DNA from: Vibrio sp. 10N.261.55.A7
Lineage (GTDB): Bacteria; Pseudomonadota; Gammaproteobacteria; Enterobacterales; Vibrionaceae
Reading direction: 5' to 3'
Assembly: GCF_002877365.1 (NCBI RefSeq)
Contig: NZ_MCWZ01000311.1
Span: 1 to 43,331 of the forward strand
DNA: 43,331 bases
Shown: in pieces, positions 26,334 through 35,610 of the stretch
How the letters are laid out: each line of letters starts with the position of its first letter
Numbering within the stretch: the first letter of the stretch is position 1
The notes under the pieces: model-generated
The model's input: only the letters and a program-made list of their open reading frames with translations
The model's database searches: none
Told to the model about the DNA's origin: nothing
Position numbers and translations under genes: made by a program

Positions 26334-26822
26334 ATGTTCAAAAACAAGCACCTCGTCGTTGCTATGCTCATCACGCCTGTTCTCTCAATTCTTGCTTACG
26401 TTGGCACTGATATGGCATTAAGTGAAAAGCCACACGCTGCGAAAAAAGGCGAAGCCTATAAGCTGCTGAGCAAATCTAACTGCCGTTACACCAGTGGATT
26501 ATGCGACATGCAGAATGGTGAGTTTAAGGTTCAATTTCGTTCAGAGAGCATTACAGATACTCAACTTCATCTTAGTTTGACTTCAAAGCTCCCACTGCAA
26601 GGCATCAAACTTTCACTCGTTGATAATATAGAAGAGACAGGGACACCCGTCAGTATGCAGCCTCTTGATGACAGTGAGCTTAACTGGAGCATTCATCTAC
26701 CAGCACCTAATTCTGATGAAAGCTGGCTTAGAGTCGCTATTCAATCAGAAGACACCTTATATTATGGTGATACGCAAACCGTATTCGTCACCTACGAGAC
26801 GTTGCTTGATAAAGCAGAATAG
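26334..26822 (+). CDS. Hypothetical membrane-anchored periplasmic protein
   Basis: I do not recognise this 162-residue protein. It has a short basic start, one hydrophobic segment at about residues 8-25 that could be a signal anchor, and a soluble remainder expected outside the membrane. Two cysteines eight residues apart (near 50 and 58, in N-C-R-Y-T-S-G-L-C) could form a disulfide. The rest alternates short polar and hydrophobic stretches, suggesting a beta-sandwich; the plan of one membrane anchor plus a beta domain loosely recalls FixH-like proteins, but this is only an impression. An AAGGAAG ribosome site precedes the ATG. It lies alone between two terminators, downstream of the symporter and upstream of fagA. 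Confidence 0.8.
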   Translation: MFKNKHLVVAMLITPVLSILAYVGTDMALSEKPHAAKKGEAYKLLSKSNCRYTSGLCDMQNGEFKVQFRSESITDTQLHLSLTSKLPLQGIKLSLVDNIEETGTPVSMQPLDDSELNWSIHLPAPNSDESWLRVAIQSEDTLYYGDTQTVFVTYETLLDKAE

Positions 26823-26838
26823 ACAACCTAACGCCTAG

Positions 26839-26868
26839 AAAGCTGTAATCATTGATTGCAGCTTTTTT
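26839..26868 (+). terminator. Terminator after the hypothetical gene
   Basis: A 12-base-pair stem (one T-G pair) with ATT loop, arms 26839-26850 and 26854-26865, followed by TTTCTTT, 17 bases after the stop. Confidence 0.87.
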
Positions 26869-26948
26869 CTTTCGCGCTCTCTACAAATTTAACCATCTTT
26901 TCTTCCCTCCCATTTCTGTTTTAAAAGAGTTGTTTTTATATTTTTAAT

Positions 26949-26963
26949 TGATAATAATTATCA
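26949..26963. promoter_or_regulatory. Perfect 7-1-7 Fur box upstream of fagA-fumC
   Basis: TGATAAT-A-ATTATCA is an exact match to the 7-1-7 Fur consensus TGATAAT-N-ATTATCA. It ends 25 bases before the fagA start. Iron-loaded Fur should repress this operon. Confidence 0.9.
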
Positions 26964-26988
26964 TTAGCAATTAAATGGACGAAATCTC

Positions 26989-27369
26989 ATGCAAGAGCAA
27001 CAACTACTCTACTCACAGTTTTACAAAGCACAGGATCGCTTTTTAGAGCAAAAAGCTCCTTCTGGTTTTGAACCTGACATTATTCAAGACTATATCCATT
27101 GGGGAATATCTCTAGCGTCCCATCATGAGGCGAATGCGAATAATGAGAACCTGTTGCTGTGTGAGCTCTATCTTCGTCAGATCTTTTTCCACTTAATCGA
27201 TGCGATTGAGTCACCACATCGGAGCCTAACCTTTCGTCAGGTTTGCCTAAATTCAATATATTCGCCGCTCTTTAATCTAAAACGACACTACTATCAGCAA
27301 GTGGGCGGCAGGCCACGCTTCTCAGCCTTGCAACAAAAACTACAACACGTCCAAGCCCCTTTTGGGTAA
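26989..27369 (+). CDS. fagA: FagA-like protein (Fur-associated gene before fumC)
   Basis: A 126-residue, probably cytoplasmic and largely helical protein of unknown function. Its position immediately before fumC and behind a Fur box corresponds to fagA ('Fur-associated gene') of the Pseudomonas fagA-fumC-orfX-sodA operon. The sequence has no signal peptide or membrane segment. It includes a hydrophobic helical stretch L-L-C-E-L-Y-L-R-Q-I-F-F-H-L-I-D near 56-71 and a basic C-terminal region. The gap to fumC is 18 bases, indicating a two-gene operon. The name rests on context and general resemblance; no catalytic motif is visible. Confidence 0.75.
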   Translation: MQEQQLLYSQFYKAQDRFLEQKAPSGFEPDIIQDYIHWGISLASHHEANANNENLLLCELYLRQIFFHLIDAIESPHRSLTFRQVCLNSIYSPLFNLKRHYYQQVGGRPRFSALQQKLQHVQAPFG

Positions 27370-27387
27370 AGGACAGAAGGATAGAAC

Positions 27388-28773
27388 ATGACCCAGACCT
27401 ACAGAATTGAAAAAGACAGCATGGGGGAAGTGAACGTCCCACAAGATGCGCTTTACCAGGCACAAACACAGCGCGCAGTGGATAACTTCACCTTTAGTGC
27501 ACACAAAATGCCCTATCGATTTATCCAAGCACTGGCTTACATAAAACAAGCTGCTGCAGACAGCAACGCTCAGCTAGGGCTACTCGAAGGCGATATCGCG
27601 AGCGTTATTAATGAAGCAAGCCAAGAGATCATTGATGGGAAACATACCGATCAGTTTCCAATTGATGTTTTTCAAACGGGATCGGGCACCAGCTCGAATA
27701 TGAACGCTAACGAGGTCATTGCGACTATTGCTTCACGGATCTTAGGCGGAGATGTCAGCCCAAATGATCACGTCAACATGGGACAAAGCAGTAATGATGT
27801 CGTCCCGACAGCGATTCAAGTCAGTGTGACAATAGCAGCACAGTCTCATCTACTGCCCGCCCTTGCGCATCTCACGAAGGTCATCGAGAACAAACAAGCA
27901 GAACTCGCTAATGTCGTCAAAACAGGTCGAACGCATTTGATGGATGCTATGCCTGTGACCTTTGCGCAAGAGCTCGGCGGCTGGAAACATCAAATAGAAC
28001 ACGCCAAAGCAGCCATCGAGAATAGCCTAATCTCGGTTAGCGCATTGGCTCAGGGTGGCACCGCAGTTGGAACAGGGATCAACGCCGATCCCCGCTTTGC
28101 TAAGAAGTTTGCCGACAACCTATCTCAATCGACCAAGCAATCCTTTACCGCGAGTGACAATTTCTTCTTCAACCTAAGTAGCCAAGACGCGATCGTTTCT
28201 CTATCAGGACAATTGAAAACGGCTGCGACCGCGATCATGAAGATCTCAAACGATCTACGTTGGATGAACTCAGGCCCGTTAGCAGGACTGGGTGAGATAG
28301 AACTGCAAGCCTTACAACCTGGCTCTTCCATCATGCCGGGCAAGGTTAACCCGGTGATACCAGAAGCGGCGGCAATGGCGGCGGCACAAGTCATCGGTAA
28401 CGATACAACGATCACCATTGCGGGTCAGTCGGGCAACTTTCAGCTCAATGTGATGCTTCCTGTTATCGCTCATAACATTTTGGAGAGCATAGAGTTACTC
28501 GCAAACAGTTCTACGGCTCTAGCCGACAAAGCCATTGCGAGCTTCACCGTGCGACAAGACAACTTAGATCTTGCTCTCTCCAAGAACCCCATTTTAGTGA
28601 CCGCCCTCAACCCAGTGATTGGCTATTTAAAAGCAGCGGACATTGCCAAGAAAGCCTACAAAGAAGGTTTACCCATTCTTGATGTGGCAGAACGAGAAAC
28701 GGAGCTTCCTCGCGAAGAGCTTACCCGACTTCTTGATCCTAAGGCATTGACCTTAGGTGGGATTGCCAACTAA
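27388..28773 (+). CDS. fumC: Fumarate hydratase, class II
   Basis: FumC interconverts fumarate and malate without an iron-sulfur cluster, so it stays active under iron limitation or superoxide stress. The 461-residue length is standard. The catalytic loop G-S-S-I-M-P-G-K-V-N-P lies at about residues 311-321. GSGTSSNMNANEV (near 97-109), PNDHVNMGQSSNDV (near 125-138) and TGRTHLMDAMPVTF (near 178-191) form the active site. An AGAAGGAT ribosome site precedes the ATG. It is the second gene of a Fur-boxed operon with fagA and ends at a strong terminator shared with crbS. Confidence 0.97.
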   Translation: MTQTYRIEKDSMGEVNVPQDALYQAQTQRAVDNFTFSAHKMPYRFIQALAYIKQAAADSNAQLGLLEGDIASVINEASQEIIDGKHTDQFPIDVFQTGSGTSSNMNANEVIATIASRILGGDVSPNDHVNMGQSSNDVVPTAIQVSVTIAAQSHLLPALAHLTKVIENKQAELANVVKTGRTHLMDAMPVTFAQELGGWKHQIEHAKAAIENSLISVSALAQGGTAVGTGINADPRFAKKFADNLSQSTKQSFTASDNFFFNLSSQDAIVSLSGQLKTAATAIMKISNDLRWMNSGPLAGLGEIELQALQPGSSIMPGKVNPVIPEAAAMAAAQVIGNDTTITIAGQSGNFQLNVMLPVIAHNILESIELLANSSTALADKAIASFTVRQDNLDLALSKNPILVTALNPVIGYLKAADIAKKAYKEGLPILDVAERETELPREELTRLLDPKALTLGGIAN

Positions 28774-28789
28774 CCAATCCAGTCACGAT

Positions 28790-28820
28790 GGATTAAGGCC
28801 TCACATCGAGGCCTTAATCC
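28790..28820. terminator. Bidirectional terminator between fumC and crbS
   Basis: A perfect 13-base-pair inverted repeat (28790-28802 and 28808-28820) with loop ACATC lies in the 67-base gap between the convergent genes. T tracts are modest on both sides, but the stem is very stable. Confidence 0.8.
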
Positions 28821-28840
28821 TATTAGAGTTTTAATGCTAG

Positions 28841-31800
28841 CTAGAGCACTCGATTGAGGATTGCACGAAGTTTCAAAGGCTTAACTGGTTTCGGAATAAA
28901 GCTAAATCCATTCGATTCAATCCCCTCAAGCATCTCTTCTGTTCTGTCTGCACTGATGATCACACCTTCAAAAGTATTACCTAAGCGCAATCGACATTGC
29001 TGCAAGACTTCTAAACCGGTTCGGCCGTTATCGAGCCTGTAGTCAGAAAAGATGACATCGGGCACCCAGCCACCTTCAAGCGATCGCATGCTTTGGACCA
29101 AATCTTCTGCGGTTTTAATTTCACACCCCCATCGAGCGAGAAGATTTTCCATGCCGACCAATATCTCAGGCTCATTATCTACACAAAGAACCTTCAAGTG
29201 CGACAAATCTGAAACCGGCGTTGACGCTTGGATGATAGGTACGATCTGATCACTCTGAGCTCGGCTCAATGTAATCGAGAAAACACTGCCCTGCTGAGGC
29301 CACGAGCGCAATGAAATTTGATGGCCTAAAACATGGGCTATCCCTTTAGATATTGCCAACCCAAGCCCAAGCCCTTGATCAGAACGAATCTGACTTCCTC
29401 GAGTAAATTCATCGAAGATCTCTTGCTGCTTGTCTTCGTCAATACCAATACCGTTATCCCAAACATCGATACGTACCTGGCCTCCAACACGGCGAACACC
29501 TAGGCAAATCTTGCCATTGGGGCTGTAACGAAATGCATTGGTTAAGAAGTTTTGCACCACTCTCCGAAGCAGTTTCGGGTCAGACTGTACAATCAATGAC
29601 GACGGAACCATCTTAAACGACAAGTTTTGCTGCTTAGCGAGCGCGCTAAATTCCGCATCTAGATTGGACAGAACATCATTCACAGCAAAGCTATGAATGT
29701 TGACCTCTAACTTACCGGACTCTAAGCGAGATATGTCCAGCAAATCTCCGATCAAATCTTCTGCTGCTTCAAGAGCACTTTCGATATGCGTTGACAGCCC
29801 TTTGACTTCATTGTCTTTTGCGACTTCAGAAAGCGAGGAAGCAAACAGCCGAGCGGCATTGAGAGGTTGCATCAGATCATGACTCACCGCAGCTAAGAAG
29901 CGAGACTTCGATTGAGACTCATGCTCAGAGCGCTGCGTTGCACTCACCAATTGTTTATTCAAACGTTCCAGTTCTTGCGTTCGCTTTAACACTCTCACTT
30001 CCAGCGTTTCATTGGCCTCTTTGAGCGCCTGCTCAGCGTCTCTAAATACGGTAATATCGGTAAAGCTCATCACAAACCCGCCGCTTGGCATCGGGTTACC
30101 CTGCACCTCAATCACTCGCCCATCAGGGCGGATTCTCGATGAAGTGTGCCGCGTACCTTGCTCTAAGTGCTGAACTCTTCGGCGAACATGACCCTCAGGA
30201 TCACCAGGACCACAAAGGCCATTTTCGGCATTATGACGAATGACGTCAGCAATCGGTCGCCCGACCTGAATCAGCCCAGCGGGGAATTCAAAAAGTTCTA
30301 AGTAACGTTGATTCCATGCCACCAGCCTCAATTGCCTGTCGACGACAGCAATGCCTTGGCCGATATGCTCAATGGCACCTTGCAATAACCCGCGGCTGAA
30401 GTCATAGAGCTCAGAGGCCTCATCGACAATCGTTGCGACTTCTTCAAGCTGCATGTTCTTACCCTGCAATGCAGAAGTAAGCACTAACTTAGCAGATGAC
30501 GCACCGAACACACCCGCAAGAACGCGCTCGGTATGGCGAATCAATGATGAAGGGGCTTGTTGATTGGGCAATAACGTTTCATGCTGTTGGGCCCAGTATT
30601 GATTGAACGCACTGCGAACTCGCGTTCGACCCACGAATCGAGAGGCCAGCATCTCAAGCTCAGCGACGGTGACACGGCTTTGATACAGGCTCTGGTTCTC
30701 ACTCTCTGGCATTGGCGTGCCAATAAACGATGCTGACTGTAAGCGCTCACTTAGGCTTGCTCGGGTCACCATAGAGATCAAGATGTAACACACAGTGTTA
30801 GTGACGACACTCAACAGCATCCCCCAATCCGAGCTTTTTATTCCCCAGTCAGCAAGAAGATCAGGCGGGGTAATGATCCAGATGAGGGCGTTATTACTCG
30901 CATCACCCGCCAGTATCCCAGTTTGGCTCATAAGCGTGATAAGCCAAATGCTGAAGCCGACGGCCAAACCAACGTAGACCCCCTTTCGGTTTCCTTTGCG
31001 CCAGTACATTCCACCGATTAAGGCAGGAGCGAACTGGGTGATCGCAGCAAATGAAAGAAAGCCAATCGCAGATAGAGAATGAATCGTATCAAGCGCCTGA
31101 TAGAAACCCCACGCCCCGATGAGAAGCAGTAGAATCAATGCTCGACGGATGATCAGCAACAAACCGGAAAAGTGACGATAGTTACGGTCAGTAATTCGCA
31201 TCCGTCTAAGTAACAACGGCATCACAAGGTCATTAGATACCATAATCGCCAGAGCAATGGTCGAGACAATGACCATACCACTTGCCGCAGACGTGCCACC
31301 TAAGAAGGCCAGTAACGCGAGATTATTCGCCCCAACCGACATAGGAACACTGATAACAAACGTGTCTGCTGGGCTACCTGACAATAAGCTTTGCCCTACC
31401 CACGCGATAGGTAAGACAAAAATCCCCATCAGTATCAAATAAAGTGGGAACAACCAACGAGCAGTATGAAGGTCTTGGGCACGTTCATTCTCCACCACCA
31501 TCGTATGGAACTGCCGAGGCAGACAGACAATCGCGACCATGGTCAGCAAGGTATGAATCAGTAAAGTGGGAATATTGGGCGACTGATAAGTTTGCTTCGC
31601 CACAGAAATGAGATCGACTTGCTCTTGATTCCACGCCAAGTAAATAATGAAAAAGCCAACGGTCAAGAAAGCCACCAGCTTAATCACAGACTCAAATGCG
31701 ATCGCCATCATCATGCCGCGGTGGTGCTCGGTATTATCAATATGCCGAGTACCAAACAGCATGGTAAACATGGCTAACGCGCCTACGACAAACCAAGAGA

Positions 31801-32272
31801 CATAACGATCTTGGTAGCCTAAATCACTCGCGAGATTGGGGGCGACAATGTCCAGCCCCATGGTAATCCCACGTAATTGGAGAGCAATGTAGGGCAATAT
31901 TCCGGCGACGGCGATGAGAGTGACCGCCACAGCAAGACCTTGTGATTTGCCGTAACGAGCCGCAATAAAGTCGGCAATCGAGGTGATGTGTTCACGCTTA
32001 GCGGTAAGTACGAGTCGAGCAAGCACGCGCCAACCAAGGGTAAAGACTAATATAGGGGCGACATAAATCGGAAGGAATGACCAAGGGTTACTGCTCGCCT
32101 GCCCGACCGTTCCATAGAAAGTCCACGAGGTACAATACACCGCAATCGATAAGCTGTAGATCCAAGGCCGCCACTTCGCAAGCCAATTGGTTTGACGATC
32201 GCCATACCATGCAATCAAAAACAAAATGCCGAGATACGCGAGCGACACCGGTATGACTATCCATCCTTGCAT
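28841..32272 (-). CDS. crbS: Na+/solute symporter-like hybrid sensor kinase, CrbS type
   Basis: A 1143-residue inner-membrane hybrid histidine kinase. Residues about 1-505 form an SSS-family transporter-like sensor with 12-13 membrane segments. A linker region at about 525-625 is followed by a PAS domain (about 630-745), a short coiled coil (745-785), a HisKA domain with His798 in A-A-V-S-H-D-L-M-Q-P-L-N, an ATPase domain with N box N-F-L-T-N-A-F-R-Y and G boxes DNGIGID and GLGLGLAI, and a C-terminal receiver with Asp1077 (FSDYRLDNGRTG). This architecture is that of CrbS, which with CrbR switches on acs for acetate uptake and use. A GGAAC ribosome site precedes the ATG. crbR lies about 7 kb away rather than adjacent. 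Confidence 0.9.
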   Translation of the reverse strand: MQGWIVIPVSLAYLGILFLIAWYGDRQTNWLAKWRPWIYSLSIAVYCTSWTFYGTVGQASSNPWSFLPIYVAPILVFTLGWRVLARLVLTAKREHITSIADFIAARYGKSQGLAVAVTLIAVAGILPYIALQLRGITMGLDIVAPNLASDLGYQDRYVSWFVVGALAMFTMLFGTRHIDNTEHHRGMMMAIAFESVIKLVAFLTVGFFIIYLAWNQEQVDLISVAKQTYQSPNIPTLLIHTLLTMVAIVCLPRQFHTMVVENERAQDLHTARWLFPLYLILMGIFVLPIAWVGQSLLSGSPADTFVISVPMSVGANNLALLAFLGGTSAASGMVIVSTIALAIMVSNDLVMPLLLRRMRITDRNYRHFSGLLLIIRRALILLLLIGAWGFYQALDTIHSLSAIGFLSFAAITQFAPALIGGMYWRKGNRKGVYVGLAVGFSIWLITLMSQTGILAGDASNNALIWIITPPDLLADWGIKSSDWGMLLSVVTNTVCYILISMVTRASLSERLQSASFIGTPMPESENQSLYQSRVTVAELEMLASRFVGRTRVRSAFNQYWAQQHETLLPNQQAPSSLIRHTERVLAGVFGASSAKLVLTSALQGKNMQLEEVATIVDEASELYDFSRGLLQGAIEHIGQGIAVVDRQLRLVAWNQRYLELFEFPAGLIQVGRPIADVIRHNAENGLCGPGDPEGHVRRRVQHLEQGTRHTSSRIRPDGRVIEVQGNPMPSGGFVMSFTDITVFRDAEQALKEANETLEVRVLKRTQELERLNKQLVSATQRSEHESQSKSRFLAAVSHDLMQPLNAARLFASSLSEVAKDNEVKGLSTHIESALEAAEDLIGDLLDISRLESGKLEVNIHSFAVNDVLSNLDAEFSALAKQQNLSFKMVPSSLIVQSDPKLLRRVVQNFLTNAFRYSPNGKICLGVRRVGGQVRIDVWDNGIGIDEDKQQEIFDEFTRGSQIRSDQGLGLGLAISKGIAHVLGHQISLRSWPQQGSVFSITLSRAQSDQIVPIIQASTPVSDLSHLKVLCVDNEPEILVGMENLLARWGCEIKTAEDLVQSMRSLEGGWVPDVIFSDYRLDNGRTGLEVLQQCRLRLGNTFEGVIISADRTEEMLEGIESNGFSFIPKPVKPLKLRAILNRVL

Positions 32273-32302
32273 TAGAGTTCCTTTCTAATATTTTCTATCC
32301 CA

Positions 32303-32331
32303 ACAAAAAACCTCTCCAATTGGAGAGGTTT
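32303..32331 (-). terminator. Terminator after the MFS gene
   Basis: On the minus strand, AAACCTCTCC, loop AATT, GGAGAGGTTT and further Ts form a perfect ten-base-pair terminator between the MFS gene and crbS. crbS therefore needs its own promoter in the following 30 or so bases or depends on readthrough. Confidence 0.9.
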
Positions 32332-32371
32332 CATTTAACTAGGGATAACCATTAAGCTCAATCACTTGAAG

Positions 32372-33556
32372 CTAATTCTGTGCTTTCGCCTCAGCTTTAT
32401 TCATATCAATCGTCGACGAGCCTTGTGGGTCAACTTTAACGAAGAGAGACAAGAGCCCCATCAACGCCATTGCCCAGAAGACATTTGCTCCCCAGTTATC
32501 GTAACCCCAACCACTCAATGTGGTCACAAGCGCAATCACGGCACCCAATGGAATGGCATTGTACAACGCCTGCAGTGCCACCATCTTGTGCTCTTCCTCT
32601 TGTTGTATGTACTGAATAGCAGCGATATGAGCGACTGCAAACGTCACACCATGAAGCAATTGAATCATAACGAGTGCGTACAGTTCAGTTGTGGAGGCCG
32701 TCATTCCCCAGCGCACCATGACACCGACAGAAGCCGTTAGAAAGAGAGCACGCAGTGTCCACCCAGAAAAGAAGCGCTTACTGAACGCAAATACCATGAC
32801 CTCGGCAACCACGCCCAAGCTCCACAAGTAACCAATAATATCGGCAGAATATCCCGCACCACGCCAGTGAATCGCGCTAAAGCTGTAGTAGGCGGCGTGA
32901 CTGCCTTGGATAAGCGCAATAAGCGTAAGAAATTTGATGACCGGCCATTCCCGCAATAGCTCTGAAACCTTGGGGCGCTCAACTGACTGAGTACTTTGGG
33001 TCACTGGCATCGTACTGATGCTTCTCATTGAAATAACAAGCGAGAACAGCACCCCAGCCAAGGCCGTATACAGAATCATGTCACTGCCATACAACGACAC
33101 AAGGTAGCCTACAACGGTCGAGCCACCAATAAAGGCAATCGAACCCCAAAGGCGTGTTCGGCCGTAATCAAGCATTTTTAAGCGTGAGTAGTAGTTCGCT
33201 AACGCATCTGACAGCGGAACAATCGGGCCACAACAAAGGTTGAACAATACCGTCGCGAGCGCCATTAACCAGAAACTTCCACCGGTGAAGAAGTGAAAAG
33301 CAATAAACAACAGCGCCGCTAAACTTAGCCAGCGAAGAGCAGGCAGCAAATGCTCTGCTTTATGAATTCGAGGTGTGATCACTAGGTTTGCAACACAACG
33401 CGTGGCAAAACCAATACCCACCAACACACCAATATCGGTGGCTGAGATACCTTGTTCTTCAAACCAAAGCGCCCAAAACGGTAAATAAACACCGTAGGCA
33501 AAGAAAAAACCGAGGAAATACTGAGATATCCAACCATAGGGAGATGGCGTTAGCAT
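32372..33556 (-). CDS. MFS transporter, HcaT-like
   Basis: A 394-residue major facilitator superfamily carrier with about 12 hydrophobic segments and a short polar linker near residue 200. It resembles the HcaT/YfhS group (annotated as 3-phenylpropionate permeases): G-V-Y-L-P-F-W-A-L-W-F near residues 22-32, the D-I-G-V-L-V-G motif near 41-47, P-L-S-D-A-L-A-N-Y-Y near 118-127 and the Y-G-R-T-R-L-W-G-S-I-A-F motif near 137-148. No phenylpropionate catabolic genes are nearby, so the substrate is unknown. An AGGAGC ribosome site precedes the ATG. It lies upstream of crbS on the same strand with a strong terminator between, and is divergent from the DUF294 gene. Confidence 0.85.
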   Translation of the reverse strand: MLTPSPYGWISQYFLGFFFAYGVYLPFWALWFEEQGISATDIGVLVGIGFATRCVANLVITPRIHKAEHLLPALRWLSLAALLFIAFHFFTGGSFWLMALATVLFNLCCGPIVPLSDALANYYSRLKMLDYGRTRLWGSIAFIGGSTVVGYLVSLYGSDMILYTALAGVLFSLVISMRSISTMPVTQSTQSVERPKVSELLREWPVIKFLTLIALIQGSHAAYYSFSAIHWRGAGYSADIIGYLWSLGVVAEVMVFAFSKRFFSGWTLRALFLTASVGVMVRWGMTASTTELYALVMIQLLHGVTFAVAHIAAIQYIQQEEEHKMVALQALYNAIPLGAVIALVTTLSGWGYDNWGANVFWAMALMGLLSLFVKVDPQGSSTIDMNKAEAKAQN

Positions 33557-33768
33557 CGTGTGCTCCTAAAACATGGCAAAAGTGCAAGCGCGCCTATTAT
33601 GGGCCTTGATAGCCAGATAAAAAAGGGAAGAATACGTTTTACAGGTTTTCCGCTTTAGCCATGCTTTTTGCATCCTTTTTATCCATTTACATTAGACCAA
33701 AGTCGTCTGGAGGTAATGGTGAAATTTGTCACACTGACTATGAGGATATTTACGCTATAGGAAAGGTC

Positions 33769-35595
33769 ATGCCCGATAAATTTAATATGCAGTCTCCACC
33801 TTTTGACCGCCTGACGCCAGCGCAGCAACATCAATTGCGCTCCTCGCTCGATGTCGCCTACTACCGTGGCAAAGAAATCGTTCTGCAAGCCAACCAACCT
33901 TGTAACCATCTCAATATACTCATCAAAGGGGCAGTTGAAGAGCGTGAAGAAGATAACTCAGAGATCTACGCGCACTACGCCAATGACGACATGTTTGATG
34001 TCAGAGCCCTCTTTGAAGGCACTGCGCGTCATCAATATGTAGCGTTAGAAGATACGCTTTCTTACCTGCTTCCAAAAGCCGTCTTTCTCGAACTTTATGA
34101 AGCCAATGGACAGTTCGCCGCCTATTTCGATAACAACCTCAAGCGTAGACAAGCGCTCATTGACGCCGCTGAGCAGCAGCAAAATCTTGCAGAATTTATC
34201 CTGACTAAAGTCGATAAATCGATCTATCACCCACCCATGTTCCTAAAGCCCAATCAGCCCTTAAATGAAGTGACACAGTTACTCAAAGAGAATGGTGTTG
34301 ATGCCGCTTTAGTGAAGCTTAACGAAGACGATCCTCGCCTCAACGATTATCCGACGAGTCACCCCTACGGTATCGTGACTCGAACCAATATGTTGCATGC
34401 GGTTATGCTCGACAAGCACCCCGTTGACGCCGATGTGGGCACCATCGCAACCTTCCCTGTTTTGCACATCGATGATGGTGACTTCCTATTCAACGCCATG
34501 ATCACCATGACCCGAAATAAAATGAAGCGTCTGATGGTCTGTGATGGTAAAGAAGCCGTGGGCATGCTCGATATGACCCAAATTCTCAGTGCTTTTTCGA
34601 CTCATTCTCATGTACTGACGCTCAGTATCGCAAGAGCAACCAGTGTGGAAGAACTCGCGCTCGCGTCAAACAAGCAAAGACAGTTAGTGGAAAGCCTGCT
34701 TAAAAATGGCATTCGAACCCGATTCATCATGGAGCTTATATCAGCCGTCAACGAACAAATCATTGAGAAAGCCTTTAGGCTCGTAGTACCACCCGCGCTC
34801 CATGATCACTGCTGTCTTATTGTACTCGGATCCGAAGGGCGGGGAGAGCAAATTCTAAAAACCGATCAAGACAATGCACTCATCATCAAAGATGGACTGG
34901 AGTGGCACAATTGTCAGAGCGCGATGGACCAACTCACCCATACATTACAGCAACTTGGTTATCCCCTCTGCCCTGGCGGCGTCATGGTTAACAACCCTAA
35001 GTGGGTAAAAACGCAGCAGCAATGGAAAGAGACGATCAGTCGCTGGATTCAAGGTGCGAAACCTGAACATGTGATGGATCTGGCCATCTTAGCGGATGCT
35101 CACGCAGTGGCAGGCAATCACGATCTCCTTGGGAATGTCAGTGAGCATATGCAAAGCCTGATGAAGAATAAGATGCTCGTGCTGCAAGAATTTACTCGTC
35201 CAGCACTTCAGTTCTCCATTCCACTGACGCTATTTGGTAACGTGAAAAAAAATAAAGAAGGGCTTGAGATTAAACAAGGCGGGATTTTCCCTATCGTTCA
35301 CGGCATCCGAGCCCTTTCTCTGGAATATGGTATCGCAGAAAAGAACACCTTCGATCGGATCGAAGCACTACAAACTCAAAAAATTCTGGAGCCTGAAACC
35401 GCGGATAACTTAAGCGAAGCCCTGAAGCTATTTTTCAAGCTTCGCCTCTCACAGCAACTATCCTTACATCATAGCTCTAACCGAATTGAGCTTAAGCAAC
35501 TTGAACGAACCGAGCGAGATCTACTTCGCCACAGCCTACATGTCGTGAAAAAATTCAAACAGTTCCTAAGCTACCACTACCAAATTAGAGACTAG
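33769..35595 (+). CDS. cNMP-binding/CBS/DUF294 nucleotidyltransferase-like protein
   Basis: A 608-residue cytoplasmic protein with a cyclic-nucleotide-binding-like domain (about 12-125), a CBS-domain pair (about 145-275) and a DUF294 GlnD-like nucleotidyltransferase domain with G-S-E-G-R-G-E-Q at 354-361 and T-D-Q-D-N near 366-370, then a helical DUF294 C-terminal domain. The cNMP and CBS domains suggest sensing of nucleotides or energy state, and the catalytic-looking domain suggests modification of a protein partner; neither is proven. The ATG at 33769 is preferred to a longer frame from 33661 because it has an AGGAAAGG ribosome site and begins the conserved part. It is 55 bases upstream of the exonuclease gene, and acs follows. 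This cluster order recurs in many acetate-using bacteria. Confidence 0.85.
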   Translation: MPDKFNMQSPPFDRLTPAQQHQLRSSLDVAYYRGKEIVLQANQPCNHLNILIKGAVEEREEDNSEIYAHYANDDMFDVRALFEGTARHQYVALEDTLSYLLPKAVFLELYEANGQFAAYFDNNLKRRQALIDAAEQQQNLAEFILTKVDKSIYHPPMFLKPNQPLNEVTQLLKENGVDAALVKLNEDDPRLNDYPTSHPYGIVTRTNMLHAVMLDKHPVDADVGTIATFPVLHIDDGDFLFNAMITMTRNKMKRLMVCDGKEAVGMLDMTQILSAFSTHSHVLTLSIARATSVEELALASNKQRQLVESLLKNGIRTRFIMELISAVNEQIIEKAFRLVVPPALHDHCCLIVLGSEGRGEQILKTDQDNALIIKDGLEWHNCQSAMDQLTHTLQQLGYPLCPGGVMVNNPKWVKTQQQWKETISRWIQGAKPEHVMDLAILADAHAVAGNHDLLGNVSEHMQSLMKNKMLVLQEFTRPALQFSIPLTLFGNVKKNKEGLEIKQGGIFPIVHGIRALSLEYGIAEKNTFDRIEALQTQKILEPETADNLSEALKLFFKLRLSQQLSLHHSSNRIELKQLERTERDLLRHSLHVVKKFKQFLSYHYQIRD

Positions 35596-35610
35596 CGCTA
35601 ACGAAGAACA

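Noticed and set aside
33661..33768. In-frame 36-codon extension of the DUF294 protein
   Set aside because: The 33769 start has an AGGAAAGG site and begins the conserved region; the extension has no family-like sequence.
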